Below, one piece after another: positions 1-11,549 of a stretch of 64,000 nt of DNA (position 1 is the stretch's first letter; every line of letters begins with the position of its first letter). Under the pieces are notes generated by a model. The model searched no databases. It saw only the letters and a list, made by a program, of their open reading frames with translations, and was not told the DNA's origin. The translations under genes were made by a program, and so were the position numbers. The DNA comes from Clusia tigrina. Taxonomy: Eukaryota; Arthropoda; Insecta; Diptera; Clusiidae. Location of the stretch: the NCBI GenBank assembly GCA_920105625.2, contig OV050030.1, positions 110,404,814 to 110,468,813 on the forward strand, given 5' to 3'.

Positions 1-415
1 TCGAGGATTTTCTTTTGTATTTTCTTCAGTAACCACCTCTTTTGGCCTTCCTGTTGATGGTATTGTTGCAGTGCTTGTTCGGCCGCGTTTAAATTCAGCA
101 ATCCAATAGTTTAGCATGCAATCTGACGGAGCAGACTCACCGTAATGTTTATCGAGCTTTTCTTTTGTCTCTTTCGCCGTTTTCCCTTTCAAATAATAGT
201 GTTTAATCACTGCACGAAATTCGCTTTTTTCCATTTTTCAAGAAACACAAAAGTTGCTTACTTCAAACGACTACAACAAATAAGCTCATCGATGAATTTG
301 GGTGAAATTTTAACAGGTGACGTTTGTTAGATCGTAATTTCTAAAAAAAAAAGTTTTTGTGTTTTGGGTTTTACCATCTAGCGCTAGGTAGCTTCAATAT
401 CAATCCGCCCTCGTA
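1..415 (-). mobile_element. mariner element, 5' end (window-truncated)
   Basis: The complement reads from a terminal inverted repeat (CGAGGGCGGATTGATATTGA, ending at 415) into a transposase start near position 234. The N-terminus begins MEKSEFRAVIKHYYLKGKTA, and the reading continues through GESAPSD and FKRGRTS. This is the first helix-turn-helix of an IS630/Tc1/mariner DD34D transposase. The catalytic part lies outside the window. The TIR abuts a TA, as expected for mariner, and the flanking DNA is a BEL LTR also present intact at 11550-12096, so this copy inserted into that LTR. The same family recurs at 17717-19003. Activity cannot be judged from this piece. Confidence 0.9.
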
Positions 416-725
416 TGTAAATAGGCTTAAATTTAGAATTGTACAATGTTTTATGTTAAATTCACTATATATGTAAGAACTCACTCTTTTTCTTTTAAAA
501 TAGTCCGATCGTCATTCAGCTTCAGACAAAGTAACAAAACTGTCTATTTTAATAACTCAATTCGAGCGGTGTATGTTTTTTGTAGTATTGGAAAAGTATC
601 TCTAAGAAGCGGAATGTGCAAAACAAAACGACAAAGAAGAACGGTGAAGAAACCAAAGAGTGGGGTGCATGTATACAGGTTTACCGGGATCAAGTATATA
701 AGTATATATGTATTGTATTGTATGT

Positions 726-789
<64 letters not shown>

Positions 790-851
790 TATATGCTTAT
801 ATGTAAAGTAATATGATACAATTAATGGTGATGTTGCTCCCAAACTGTACA
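416..851 (-). repeat. BEL/Pao 3' LTR, part
   Basis: About 400 bp match 11741-12096 with scattered differences, which identifies an LTR. The element runs on the minus strand, so this is its 3' LTR. The left part is beyond the mariner at 1-415. The right edge is placed at ACTGTACA (851), because the complement then reads TGTACAG after a G-rich tract, fitting a TG LTR start preceded by a polypurine tract. A (TA)n run at about 729-786 lies inside. The exact edge is inference. Confidence 0.6.
729..786. repeat. (TA)n microsatellite
   Basis: Uninterrupted TA dinucleotides of about 58 bp inside the BEL LTR. The LTR copy at 11550-12096 has only a short TA-rich stretch at the equivalent place, so the run expanded in this copy. 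Confidence 0.95.
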
Positions 852-861
852 TGCTCCCCCC
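852..861 (-). promoter_or_regulatory. putative polypurine tract of BEL element
   Basis: The complement is a G-run followed by AGCA immediately before the inferred 3' LTR start (TGTACAG). A purine run at this place primes plus-strand DNA synthesis in LTR retrotransposons. Called from position and composition only. Confidence 0.4.
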
Positions 862-3216
862 AATGCCCTTTTGCTGTATTGATCTAGAGTACGCATTTTT
901 TGGATTCTGGAGTAATTTCTGCTTGGAGGAGGTCTACTGTTGACGTGTATTAATAACGATGTGTTGGAGGAGCCACTGTGCAAAGATGCAAGCGCGTTGG
1001 TACAACTTGAATTAAGGGCTTATTCGGTTTCGTCGTTTGCGTTTGGGAAGGCAAACGACAGATTTTTGATACGGATGGTTTATATACTCGTACTTCTTTG
1101 GAAGTACGAATATTAACCACCCACACTACACAATCTCGTCCTGGATACACGGCGATGATTCAACTGAGAATCAATTCGTTGGGTAGGAGACTGTCCTCTT
1201 TAGTAATGATCAAGTCATTGATCTTGAGGTTGGTTTTAGACGATTTTGAAGGTGTGAGAGCCAGTCGGACGTCCAGCTGGTCCAAAACTGTTTTAACATC
1301 ATCTAACATTGGACTCCGCTAGAGATAAAAGAGCGTCTCCAATAAGGAAATTACCTGGAGTGAAAAACGACAAATTACACTAGTTTACACTGAAAATGTA
1401 CATTTGATGAGAGGTGACTTTTCTTATGTATTTTCATCTGCTAAATTCGAAAATCAAGGTAAAATTTTTTTTCATGGAATAGTTTTTGAGATATTGTAAT
1501 TTTTGTATTTTTTCGACCTCCCTAGGGCCCTTTGAAACAATTGTGGATTATGTGCTAAAATTTTGTTGGAATGACAGACTTCCCATTAATTGCCGGTTAA
1601 CTGATGGCCGGGTCTTGAAACATTTTCCGCAGTTTCTTAGTTGGCGTCGAACAGTTCTTTTGGAAACTAAAATCCAAAATTGTTGACGAATGTCGTCCAA
1701 TGTGAATCCATGCCATGTATTATGATGTGCGTGTTCAATCACCAAATATGTGAAATTATGAGTTTTGTGAACGTCCTCCCACACCCATTACCTGTTCTGC
1801 ATCTATAAATGGAGTAAGTTTGCATTTTTTTGGTAAAGATAAATCTCGTTGTAGTAGGCGTATTTCGTTTGCAAACATATCCTGTTATACTGTGCGCACT
1901 ATTTGGGTTAAACTGAGTTGTAATTTATAGGTGGTTAAGACACCAATCTGGCGGTGCTCGTGTGATTTTTTTTTAAATTCTGCCAAAATCTTACCACGCA
2001 AACCCAAGCTTTTGTCAGTTTGCTAAAAGACGAAAATTGCATCATTATTGACGGACAGCACATGCTAACATTCACCTGCACCCGTTTGGGGATTTCTTCG
2101 TTTAAGGCTGGGTCGAAATTCTGGTCAGATTTGGTTCATTGAGGCCAGTGTCGTTCATCTTTCTGCAGCCAACCGAAAATCTACATTGATTGTAGGAACC
2201 TTCTCCTAGCCCACATATTTCCGCTCTGGTGGATTTGCGTTTTAGATGATTGATGACTGTTAAAAGTGCTGTGGCAAGAAGCACTTAATATGATGGTTTG
2301 CTCTGTGTCGTTGCACTGAAGGTCTAGGTGGTGTGTACAGTTTGTGGCGGTGCCAATGATGTGGTCAGTTGGCGATGGGGATGCCACGCTTGTCTAAATT
2401 GTGACTGAAACACTGAAGCAGTTGTATGTAGTGCGACAGAATCCGAATCAATTATGTTTTGTTCATGAGTCTTTGAAGATGTTGCAGTAATGAGTGATGG
2501 TGTAGACCACATTGTAAACAATATTTGCTGCTAGAGCAGCGCGATACGGTATGAGACTTGGACAAACAATTTAAGCAAAGCTTCTCTTTGTCGGCATAGT
2601 CTTTCCGCTCAAAACAACCCTTTCATAGAAATGTTGGGCAACGACGGATAATATGTACTTCGTTGCATAAATTACAACGGTCTGCAACGCGCGGAACTTG
2701 ATTTTTCGCGGTAGCGTGAAAAACCTTTCTTGTAGGTTTTTCAAGGGATCTGAAGTTTTTATTTTGTGACCCTTTGTTACTTTGTAGTTGGGTGAATTTA
2801 GAGGGCGATGGAATGTCGGATGTGACATCACGACTTTCAATCACGTCTATTGTTATCAGTCGTTTGGTGAGGAATGATTGAAATTCAATGTGGGTAGAGC
2901 AATATTATTACCGAGATGATATTCCCATGTTCGGTTTGTTTCGTTTGATAATCGTGTAAACAACAGATGAACCAACCATGGTTGTGTGACTCCACAGGAA
3001 TTTTAAGATCTTTACACGCATTAAGATATACATTTCCGACATTGATCATACGTTTAAGATCACTACACCGTTCTTTATTAAAACATTCAAATTGAACATA
3101 GTATTCATGTGCTGCATGAAAAGAATACGTGGGTTGTTATATCTTGTAATAGTAAATTCCCAAGCCGTACAATAATTTGTTTCAACAATGATACTGGTGT
3201 CTGAAAATGACCTGTT
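852..3216 (-). pseudogene. BEL/Pao retrotransposon Gag-Pol remnant lacking RT
   Basis: Read on the complement, the pieces occur in BEL order. A Gag helical segment lies at about 2870-3080 (DLKIPVESHNHGWFICCL). Gag zinc fingers lie at about 2450-2690 (CNLCNEVHIIRRCPTF, then CLNCLSKSHTVSRC and CLQCGLHH after a frameshift and stop). A protease-like start is at about 2110-2290 (LLATALLTVINHL). An integrase zinc-binding segment is at 1548-1784 (RQQFWILVSKRTVRRQL, LMGSL). The C-terminal DUF5641-like segment is at about 950-1330 (YPGRDCVVWVVNIRT, SKICRLP). Reverse transcriptase and RNase H, about 1.5-2 kb in intact elements, are absent between protease and integrase. Many stops and frameshifts show a dead, internally deleted copy. 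Confidence 0.8.
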
Positions 3217-3380
3217 GTGTTGTCGGACACAGAAGTATGAGCTTGGTTTGATTTAGTACTCGGTTCAACCATTGGCAGCATTTTTAAAAAGGTATCTTTT
3301 TATCGCAGAAAAAAATGTAAGTAGATTACATCCCACTCGAAGGATTTATTTTCAGTGAAATATGCATTCTCTTGATTTTC
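3217..3380 (-). repeat. BEL/Pao 5' LTR, truncated
   Basis: The stretch from TGTGTTGTCGGACACAG onward matches 9502-9517 joined to 11550-11690, i.e. the inner edge of the LTR of a second BEL copy. It stops near 3380, where A/T-rich sequence with a long T run begins. That run may be the poly(A) tail of a LINE inserted on the minus strand. Confidence 0.6.
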
Positions 3381-3690
3381 GGAGGCGCGGATTTTTTTTT
3401 CTTTCATATTTTCCTTTATTGGATCTTCTAATTTAATTTAGAATTAACAATAATTTAACAAATTTAAAATATAGTTCATATATTCAAGCACAAAAAGTTA
3501 ACAGTTTTTAGTTACTCGTTGCCACTGCTTCGAGCAAAATTACTTTCAAAGTTTTCTTACAAGTTTATACTTAATACTACTTAATATTCATATATTTATA
3601 TGAAATTAAATGCAATTTTAGAGTATCCTTCCTTCTAAGTCGGATTTAGCCTTCATTTTGTAATTAATTTCTGTAATATATATAGTTGAT
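3381..3690 (-). other. AT-rich segment, possible LINE 3' UTR
   Basis: No coding signal. The complement ends in an A-rich run near 3390-3400, which would fit the 3' tail of a non-LTR retrotransposon inserted into the BEL LTR. It does not match the 3' end of LINE-A copy 2 (48800-48985), so it belongs to another element or to host DNA. Confidence 0.3.
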
Positions 3691-6600
3691 TGGTTCTGTT
3701 TCTGTCCATTCTTGCCCAAGTTAGTCTAGCCGTGTGGCAGGATTCCTCGTTAGCCCAGGATTTGTAGGCGTCAACCAGATATTTCCGTTTGATTTCGAGC
3801 TTGGCTATTGCCAGATGAATGCCGATGTTTACGGAGGGGTGAATGTCGTGCATTAGCGTGCCTGCCTTGGCAAGCTCGTCCGCCTCGCAGTTTCCCGGGA
3901 TTTCGCTATGTCCGGAAACCCAGACTAGGTGCACCCGAGATTAACTTGCGAGCTCATTTAAAGATGTTCGACATTCAAGAACTAGTCTTGATGTGGCCGT
4001 GGAACCACAAAGAGATTTAATGGCGGCCTGGCTGTCTGAGAAGATAGACACGTCAACTGCGCCGATATCACTACTCAGCATCCATTTGACCTCAGCTTGA
4101 AAAACGCTGCAATGGTCTGGGAGACGTAGGGAGATGTTTAAGTCCACCTTGTCGGAATAAATACCGCTGCCGACTCTACCTCCAAGCTTGGAACCGTCGG
4201 TGTAGATTTCGACTGTTTCACCGACTATTAGGTTTTTTGAAGTCCAGTCGTTTCTACTTGGAATAGTGTGGTCGAATTCCCTGCTCAAATCGGGATAGAC
4301 CGACATATAATCGATAAAGTTGTGGACAGGTGGATCCTGATTCAGAATTGAAGCATGGCCTGTCAGGGTTATGCGCCAGTGCGAAAGAGCGTTAAGTCTA
4401 ATCGCTGTCAGCTTGGCTTCTTGCTTAATCAGGATCCCCGAGGGGAGCCAGTGCAGCATGGCAAAAAGGACTTTCGTAGGTGTGCTACGAAGAGCGCCAG
4501 TGATCAGTAGAGCAATGGATCTTCTGATTTTATCGAGGGGTTTGACATTACAGGCTTTTTCGAGAGCTTGCCACCAGAAGACTGACCCTTATAACAGGTT
4601 TGGTTCAACGATGGCCGTGTAGAGCCAGAGCACGACTAGAGGACGAAGTCCCCATCGTGCACCAACTGCTCTTTTACAGCAGTATATAGCGCATGTTGCC
4701 TTACGTGCCCTGTCAGCTAGATTGGCTTTCCAATTAAGCTTTGGGTCGAGAATCAGGCCTAAGTACTTAACGTGTGTGCTCAAAGAGAGCGGAGTGCCGT
4801 TTAGACTAGGCATTGTAAACTTTGGAATTTTGTACTTCCTAGTGAAAAGCATAGTCTCGGTTTTGGATGGGTTAACCCCAAGTTCGATTTCACGACACCA
4901 GTTCGACACAATAGAGAGTGAATAGTTCAGTTTTTCGGGAAGTGTTTGGGGGAATTTGCCGGATGCCGCGATTGCTATGTCGTCCGCATAGGCTATCACT
5001 TTGCATCCAGTAGATTCCAATCTCACCAGTAGTGTGTTAACTGCCAGGTTCCAGAGGAGGGGTGAAAAACACCCCCTTGTGGCGTGCCCCTGTTAACCAC
5101 CCTCCTTGATTGGGCACTGCCGATTGTGCAAGTCATGATTCTAGATTTTAGTAGAAGCTCTATAAATTTAAGGAGGCCTGAATTCAGGTTAAGGTTACAT
5201 TGTTGAATGCTCCCTCGATGTCCAAAAATCTGGCAAGTGTGAATTCCTTGTACGCCAAGGAATTGTCAACTTGAGAAATGAGAGTATGAAGTGCTGTTTC
5301 AACCGATTTGCCTTTAGAGTAAGCATGTTGAGATACAGAGAGAATATAAGGGTTGATCGATGTCCTAATATGTCGGTCAAGAGCTCTTTCTAGAACCTTA
5401 AAAAGAAAGGATGTTAGACTTATGGGTCTGTAATCCTTAGGTTTGGTGTGTGAGGCCTTCCCAACTTTTGGGATGAAGACGACCCGAGCCGTGCGCCAGC
5501 GTAAGGGAATTGCAATCTGAGGCTTGCATTATATATTTGTAGAAGCCATGTAAGGATAATCTCTTCCCCATGTTGGATATCGGCAGGAATGATGCCGTCC
5601 GGTCCTGGGGACTTGTATGGCTTAAAGGTTTGAATGGACCACTCAAGGTGACTTTTTGTCACTTGGAATGTGGGAGGCTATCATGGGAAACCTGCTCCAC
5701 CTGGTAGAGTGCTTGATCCGCTGAGGCTAAACTCCCTGGGAAGGGGGATATCAAGGGTTTCGGCGCTTGAGTGAGTCCAGCTGCCATCTGGTTTTTGGAT
5801 ACAGTCAAGGGCTTTGTTAGAGGAGTGGAGAATTTTACGAAGACGGCTAGCCCCGGACGTCGATTCAATGCTTTCGCAAAATTCCCACCATGACGCTCGT
5901 TTCCCTCGCCTAATGGCGTATTTAAACTATTTTTGTTTATTTTTGAAAGGGTAACTTTAGCTTTGTTGAAAAGCATTCTACACGTTTTGCGAAGACTTGC
6001 AATCTCCGAGTTCCACCATGGAGGTTTAGGGTTGCCCCGTGGTTCGGGAGTGATGCAAGAAATATGAGTGGCTTTTGTAAAAGCTGTGGTCAGATCGTCG
6101 ACCGCCCGATCAATGTCGGGACAGTTGTGGATAATGGGGGAGTCGTTGCTAAGCATGACCCCAGTTTGAGCAGGAAAAGAGGCCAGCTCGTGTTTCTTCT
6201 ATTGACTGGTTTAAGAGATCCTGTATTGCCTGTAGTCTCCCTCGAGTCAATGTCAAAGGTGATATAGCAGTGGTCCAAAAAGGAGCATTCCTGTGAGACG
6301 AACCAACTGCTTATCATATTGGAGTAGTTATCGCTGACGAGGGTTATGTCGAGCACTTCCTTCCTGACGGATGTAAGGAAGGTCGGCTCATTTCCCCGGT
6401 TAGCAATGCCTAAGTTATTTGAAATGATAAAGTCGAAAAGACACTCACCTCGATCATTTGTGCCGGAGCTGCCCCATATTTCGTGATGGGCATTGGCATC
6501 GGCGCCTATAATTACCGGAATCTGTTTCTGCTGGGCTACAGCAACCATTTGCTTTAGTATGTCTGGTGGCGGAGAGTCGCCATAGTCATGAGCCATGTAG

Positions 6601-6906
6601 TTAGAGGAGATTCAGAAGGTCCGTGGACCCATTTCAATGACCATGGCAACATTGTCTTTGTCACTGAATCTAGGGAGTAAAAGAGCGTTAACGCGGTTTT
6701 TTTACCAGAATGCAGGATCTTGGTTTACCTTGATCTTCGATATTTACCATACGATATCCGTATGCATTGAGTCCAGAAACCCGGTCATTTACGACCCAAG
6801 GTTCTTGGACGAGAATGAGCTCCTCCCCTATATCCGAGAGGCGGAGAAGCAGGGATGCCGAGGCAGTTTTCGAATACTGAAGGTTAATCTGTAGTACCTT
6901 CAGCAT
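3690..6906 (-). pseudogene. LINE-A copy 1 ORF2: endonuclease-RT-RNase H
   Basis: Endonuclease starts at 6906 (MLKVLQINLQYSK, VQEPWVVND) and continues at 6596-6090 (IIGADANAHHEIWGS, LDHCYITFD). The RT entry region is at 5662-5420 (YKSPGPDGIIPADI). The polymerase core at 5026-4589 has YADDIAIA and a thumb with KYLGLILDPKLNWK. RNase H runs from about 4459 to 3860 (IYTDGSKLGGRVGSGIY, SDSQAAIKS, then WVSGHSEIPGNCEADELAK at 3934-3870). These are the domains used in target-primed reverse transcription. Frame changes occur near 6690, 5660, 5400-5030 and 3940, so no continuous product is possible. Confidence 0.85.
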
Positions 6907-8285
6907 TGTCTGGAAGAGTGATTATTGTGGAATTCAACTCTTCCTCTTCGGATGTATCCACCAGCCGCATCTGTGTTCATGTGGTCGAAGAATTCTCCGA
7001 CCAGTTCGGAAGTTGAAAAGCGGCTGCTTCTGGTTGTTACGGAGCACATACTCTCATTGTCACTACCCGGCAAAGGGGTGAGAGCCGGGCCCGAGCAGCT
7101 AGGTTCATTGGCAGTGGCTTGTGGAACAGCACCAGCTGGGGGAGGCTGTTGGGGGCTTGGGCATCGCAATTGTAGATGCGGAGAGTGATGACCCCAAAGC
7201 CATAATTAAGCACCCCTCGCGGGAGTTGATGGGAACAAGGGATTGCTCGTTCAAAATGATGGTGACCTCACGCAAAGTGCCTTTGGGGCCACCAACTTTC
7301 GCGACCTTCCAGCCATCGATGGGAAGATAGGTGTTGCTGAGCTTGAGGATCTTTAAGATTGCCTCAGGGTCAGGGGGCTCGGCAGGAAGCCATGTTTAGG
7401 AGCGAGGGCGTTGGGGAACCTGGTCCAAAGGTACAGCCTTGAGCTTTGCACCCGGTCAGATCTCACCTAACCTACTGATCGCTACCTTATATAGATCCGC
7501 CGAGCCTTGGTCCGAACAAGATATGATCTTAATATGTCCTTGATACCACCCTGCGTCACGGCAGCTGGGTGAAGGACCAGGGTTGAGGGACCTCAACGAA
7601 AATTGGTAAGAGTGCCATTTCGACCAGTCTCCAATTGGCAGGAGTAATGGTCCCATCGGCATTGGCAGAGTCGACCACAGCCCATGTGAGGCTCTCTTTC
7701 ACAATCTCACTAAGCGGTTTCGAGAGCTTAGGCTTGGGGGTAGCCAGCCTTACGCGCTTAGGGATGCTTTGGGTGGATTGGCCCGGGCGATCGGCTGATC
7801 TCTGCCTCTTGGGGTTACCGGCTGCTTGTGCTGTGGAGGAGTGGACACGCACATCAGCGTGTGCTTTTGCCCACTCAAGCTTGCCCTTGTCGTATACTGA
7901 CAGTTGAGAAGGTTCTGAAGCGTTGAGCCTCGTCAAAATACGGTAAGCCGCTCTACGCGTCCTGTACGCCCATGTACTTGGGTTCACGTTGGTAGGTGCA
8001 CCTGAAGGAGGAGACGTACGGGGAGCAGTTTCCATCGACATGTGAGGCAATATCGAGGCGTTTGCTAAAAAGGGCTTAGGCGGAGCGACTGCTGCTAGTT
8101 TGTCAATACCTCAGCAGCCGCCTGGGTGGCTTATTAGCCGAAGCTGCGGTGCTTGTTGAAGGGGCAGTGATTATGCTACGTCGAACGTACTTTGAGGCCT
8201 GCCAAGGTTTTAACGGGACGGGGGCAGCTGCAACCTTAGACTGGAGCCGTTCACACTCAAGTTTCAATTGGTGGTACGTGGACAA
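6900..8285 (-). pseudogene. LINE-A copy 1 ORF1 (Gag-like)
   Basis: Reading on the complement gives a basic, proline/serine-rich N-terminal part (8050-7556; STWAYRTRRAAYRILTRLN, then PANWRLVEMALL) followed after a frameshift by AGWYQGHIKIISCSDQGSA (7600-7460). This matches the ORF1 layout of LOA-like elements, where a conserved W/GxK/CSD segment follows a low-complexity start. A final stretch (7169-6900) is Ser/Thr rich and ends next to the ORF2 start. ORF1 proteins bind element RNA. At least two frameshifts break it. Confidence 0.65.
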
Positions 8286-8477
8286 AAGACAGCTAGGTCC
8301 AGAAAATTACAGCTACCAGCCGAGGGCAATCAGAATAGTTACATTGGTCCAAAGAGGAGTCCGGGGACGAAGGATGGGGGTCGTGCCAATTGGTGCTACT
8401 GAACTCCCGTGCAAGAAAACAGCAGCACCTGGGGGAGTGTAGACCATTTAGCGTAACCCAGGGTGCAGGGGTTGAAG

Positions 8478-8493
8478 CCTAACCTAACCTAAC
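8478..8493. repeat. (CCTAA)3 short tandem repeat
   Basis: Three CCTAA units lie beside a short direct repeat, TAACCCAGGGTGCA, found on both sides. They sit at the upstream limit of LINE-A copy 1 and may be a target duplication or element-end microsatellite. Confidence 0.6.
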
Positions 8494-8524
8494 CCAGGGT
8501 GCACCGCGTGGTGGCGATCTACAT

Positions 8525-9265
8525 TACACCCCTTTATAGAGTAAGAACTTGTAATCTAGTTTGCCTATTAAGAAGCCAGTTTAGCTCAATCATTTTTAAT
8601 TTTATCTGCTCTTGATGTGTTTTGACCATGTTAGTCGGCGATAAAGGTGCATTCCTAAATATTTTGTATCGGAGCACTGACAGATAGGCTTCAAGTTTAT
8701 CTGTACTGGGGCGCAAGCTTTTTTACATAATCTAAATGTTAAATACCCGCCCTTATCTTCATTCAGTTTGATTCTCCAACAATCCAATATTCAGTGCTGC
8801 AGAGTATTCAAGTGTTCATGGAGCAGCTTGGATACAATGGTTGGGTCCGAGTGGAAATTGCAGTGTTATCAGCAACTGTTAAGGTGACGGTTTTTTCATT
8901 GGTTGACATATCTGCAGTATATAGCGTGTAGAGCAGAGAGCCTAACACACTGCCTTGGCGGAACTCCTGCTTGAATGTGGTACTCCGCTGAGATGAAACT
9001 TTTGTGCTTTATAACAAATTTTCTACACGAGAGGTAGCTTGCTAATATCATATATACATTTAAAGGCAATTTGCTTGTTACTTTAATAAAAGTCGTCTAT
9101 GCCAAACTTAGGAACACAGATGAACAATATTCTTTACGTTCGTAAGTTTTTTGGATGGCGTTTTCAATACGATGAACTTGTTCACCTGTGCCGTGCTTTT
9201 CCCGGAAGCCAAACTGGTGATCTGGAGTAATGATGGTCACAGGATCGCCAATATGTTATGTTAGT
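8525..9265 (-). pseudogene. jockey-clade LINE reverse transcriptase fragment
   Basis: The complement contains, in order, TIITPDHQFGFREKHGTGEQ (about 9250-9180, RT finger motif), a damaged palm with TADMS and a degraded aspartate box, and WRIKLNEDKGG...LTF then KYLGMHLYRRLTWSKHIKS (8787-8600, thumb). This is the jockey-clade layout. Stops and the missing intact YADD box make it a dead fragment. Both ends are truncated: it meets LINE-A copy 1 on the left and BEL sequence on the right. Confidence 0.75.
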
Positions 9266-9517
9266 ATATAGACTGGTGAACGGCATGTGCTGCATGAAAA
9301 GAATACGTGGGTTGTAATAGTCAATTCATATATGATGAATATTCATATCACTATCAAGTGGCATTGCAGTTTTAAAAAACGGTTTGATGAACTAATCGGT
9401 TAAAAGCGTCATAAATTGCAGGCCAATCAATGAATTTACCGCTAAAAGTAGGAATAGATAAATTTGGTAACGATACTAATATCTAAAAATGACGTATTGT
9501 GTTGCCGGACACAGATG
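9266..9517 (-). repeat. BEL/Pao copy 2: inner edge and LTR start
   Basis: Several blocks match 3107-3240, including GTGCTGCATGAAAAGAATAC at about 9287 and the LTR start around TGTGTTGCCGGACACAGATG. The LTR is interrupted at 9517 by a 2,028-bp insertion and resumes at 11550. This is a second, mostly deleted BEL element. Confidence 0.65.
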
Positions 9518-10857
9518 TGTAAGAAACCTTCCTGCCTACTAAAGGTCTGCACGAATGGTATTGACATACGTTTCAACACATTTCTCAACGTTCACTTACT
9601 TATTTCAGTGCACCCGCTTCATCCAAAACGAATGAATGATAATGGAGAGGAACTTTGAAAAGAATGAGCATAGAAACAAATGAGTATCGAAATATACGAA
9701 ACAAAAGTGCTTGTTAAAATGGGTAATATATCGGGTGCAGCAAGTATGCGTACGTAGTGACTATGCGAATTATCAAATTTTGCATGGCATCTATGTATTT
9801 ATGTATGGATGTATGCACATATGTGCATATCATCGGACAGTTGTCAAAAAGAATAACTAATACACAATGTTTGAACAAAAAATAGATACATTTTAATATT
9901 TCATGTAAAAAGAAAATATATGTATACGAACATACATGTATACATACACAAGTGCATACATATGTATATGTCAATATTATTGAATTAGCAAGAAAAATTA
10001 AATAAAATACATTTCTTCCTTAACATCCGAATAAATAAAGTTTTAATTGTATTAATTTTCTTAATACTAAGGAGTTAAGAAATAAACTAATTGCAAATAA
10101 AATTTCACTAATCTTATTTTAGTCAATAGTTGCATTTAAAAACATAATTTTATTAACTGAATTTGCACTAGAAGCAATAAGAGATCGTTTATCAGATATT
10201 AAATTCCGCGGTAAAGAAAAAATTATCTCAGAAGCTACACTGCAGCGGTGCTCTCTTACAGCTTAACAACTCTCTCCAGATACACACGATGAAGGGCAGA
10301 GCCTATAGAATGAGAACAGCATTATTCTATTCACTTTGTGAGTATACTCGTTATTTATTGTGTGTATGCGGATCTTTCCAAAATGAGTGAATGCTAAAAA
10401 CGAACAAATACAGCAGATACTTCCTATAAAAATAACAAAACAGAGAGAGTAAGTGCTTGATGGGTATAATTGTTTCGAATAGCGGGTGCACTGAAGTAGG
10501 TGCACTAGAACACGCAACATACGAAACCGTGCAGACCTCTACTGCCTACGCTTGTGCTGAGGTGATGCTCGTCGTTGTCCAAGGTTCTTACAAAATTTAT
10601 TTATTTGCAGGTTTGATTTATAATTATTTTATTATTAGAAAACCTTACCTATCTAACATTGATAGATACTTAATTCTATTATAATGTGATTTTCGGAAGT
10701 ACGAACGTGGTTTACAATATATTACCAGACCGTAGCTTTTACAATGATATAATATTTGACTATATATACGCGGTGGCGAAGAATCCCACGTTGCGGCGAA
10801 ATGGTCTGTGGTGTTGACTTATCTCCTGTACATTAGGTCACGAGCGTATGGGTTAGC

Positions 10858-11245
10858 ACCGATTAAGGCAGACGAATCCCGGAATTCTGGGTGAAACTAA
10901 AGCGTCAACGTGTCCGTGAATATCGCTAGGCGCTGGTTTGAACAAGAGCTGAGAAAGGCAGACGAATCCCGAAATTCTCAGTCTCGCAAAAAGCCAGAGT
11001 CTCAAGCGAGTATCCTATGTCCTGGTTAACACTGAGAAAGGCAGACGAATCTCGAAATTCTCAGTGTAACGAAAGCGGTAGTGTTAAGTGAATACTCGCT
11101 AGGTGCTGCTTTGAACAAGAGCTGAGAAAGGCAGACGAATCCCGAAATTCTCAGTCTTACAAATAGTCAGAATTTCAAGCGAGTATCTTATGTCTAGGTT
11201 AGCACTGAGAAAAGCAGGCGAATCCCGAAATTCTCAGTGTAACTA
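10858..11245 (-). repeat. tandem hairpin repeat, ~173-bp dimeric period
   Basis: The core AAGGCAGACGAATCCCGAA recurs at about 10865, 10955, 11038, 11128 and 11212 with slight changes. Spacings alternate 90, 83, 90 and 84 bp, so the true unit is a dimer of about 173 bp. Four of the five cores are flanked by complementary arms (CTGAGAA...TTCTCAG) and can fold into a hairpin; the first is diverged (no CTGAGAA arm). On the complement the repeats follow the inferred LTR promoter and would be transcribed into the leader. Confidence 0.85.
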
Positions 11246-11334
11246 TGCGTCAGTGTCCTAGGATAGTTACCTGTACTGGTGTTGTCACTCTGCTGGCTCG
11301 TCGAAGAAGAAGGGCTGAGTTACGCTCTGTATGA

Positions 11335-11343
11335 GTTTATATA
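11335..11343 (-). promoter_or_regulatory. TATA-like box in the solo LTR
   Basis: The complement reads TATATAAAC about 200 bp inside the LTR-like insertion and upstream of the hairpin repeats, where the RNA start of an LTR promoter would be expected. Based on the motif only. Confidence 0.45.
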
Positions 11344-11549
11344 GTCCTTTCTCAGCTGTTTGTGGTATGAGGTATTCGGGCCATATGGCCACCAGTTTGC
11401 TACGTTCGACGTTGCCATTGTGTGTCGCACTAGTGGCCGCTAGATGGCGGTGATCGTTTTTAGGTGTGGGCAACTCACAGGCGCGCGTGCGTGCCCATGT
11501 TGTGAGACCAAAATACGAGGATGTTGAGCATTTTGGTTCCTCACAGATG

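Larger units (their letters stand above)
3690..8460 (-). mobile_element. LOA/Bilbo-like non-LTR retrotransposon, LINE-A copy 1
   Basis: A two-ORF LINE on the minus strand: ORF1 (about 8285-6900), then ORF2 with endonuclease, reverse transcriptase and RNase H (6906-3690). The related copy at 46295-48985 is nearly identical in the shared part. In copy 1 the sequence departs from copy 2 just after the motif NRTNQL (about 3690), so the CCHC-like C-terminus and 3' UTR are missing. Assignment to the LOA/Bilbo clade rests on the endonuclease start (VLQINL...EELILVQEPWV) and the RNase H domain; the clade is provisional. Several frameshifts make it inactive. Confidence 0.85.
9518..11545 (-). mobile_element. 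2,028-bp insertion, likely long solo LTR
   Basis: The insertion splits the BEL LTR and is bounded by a direct GATG (9514-9517 and 11546-11549), which is a 4-bp target duplication. Its ends are imperfect inverted repeats: TGTAAGAAACC at left and, on the complement at right, TGTGAGGAACC. The TG...CA ends and 4-bp duplication fit a Ty3/gypsy LTR. The interior has no convincing ORF. It has a TATA-like promoter about 200 bp from the minus-strand 5' end and a hairpin-bearing tandem repeat downstream. LTRs of about 2 kb are known in the Ulysses-type group, so a solo long LTR is the favoured reading. A non-autonomous TIR element is the alternative. Confidence 0.6.

Noticed and set aside
8478..8493. 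(CCTAA)3 as an insect telomere repeat
   Set aside because: Only three units at a LINE edge; flies lack the TTAGG telomere, and LINE ends often carry short microsatellites.
10858..11245. Regular repeats suggesting a CRISPR array
   Set aside because: Eukaryotic context, alternating 90/83-bp period, conserved spacers and no cas genes; it is a tandem repeat in an LTR-like insertion.
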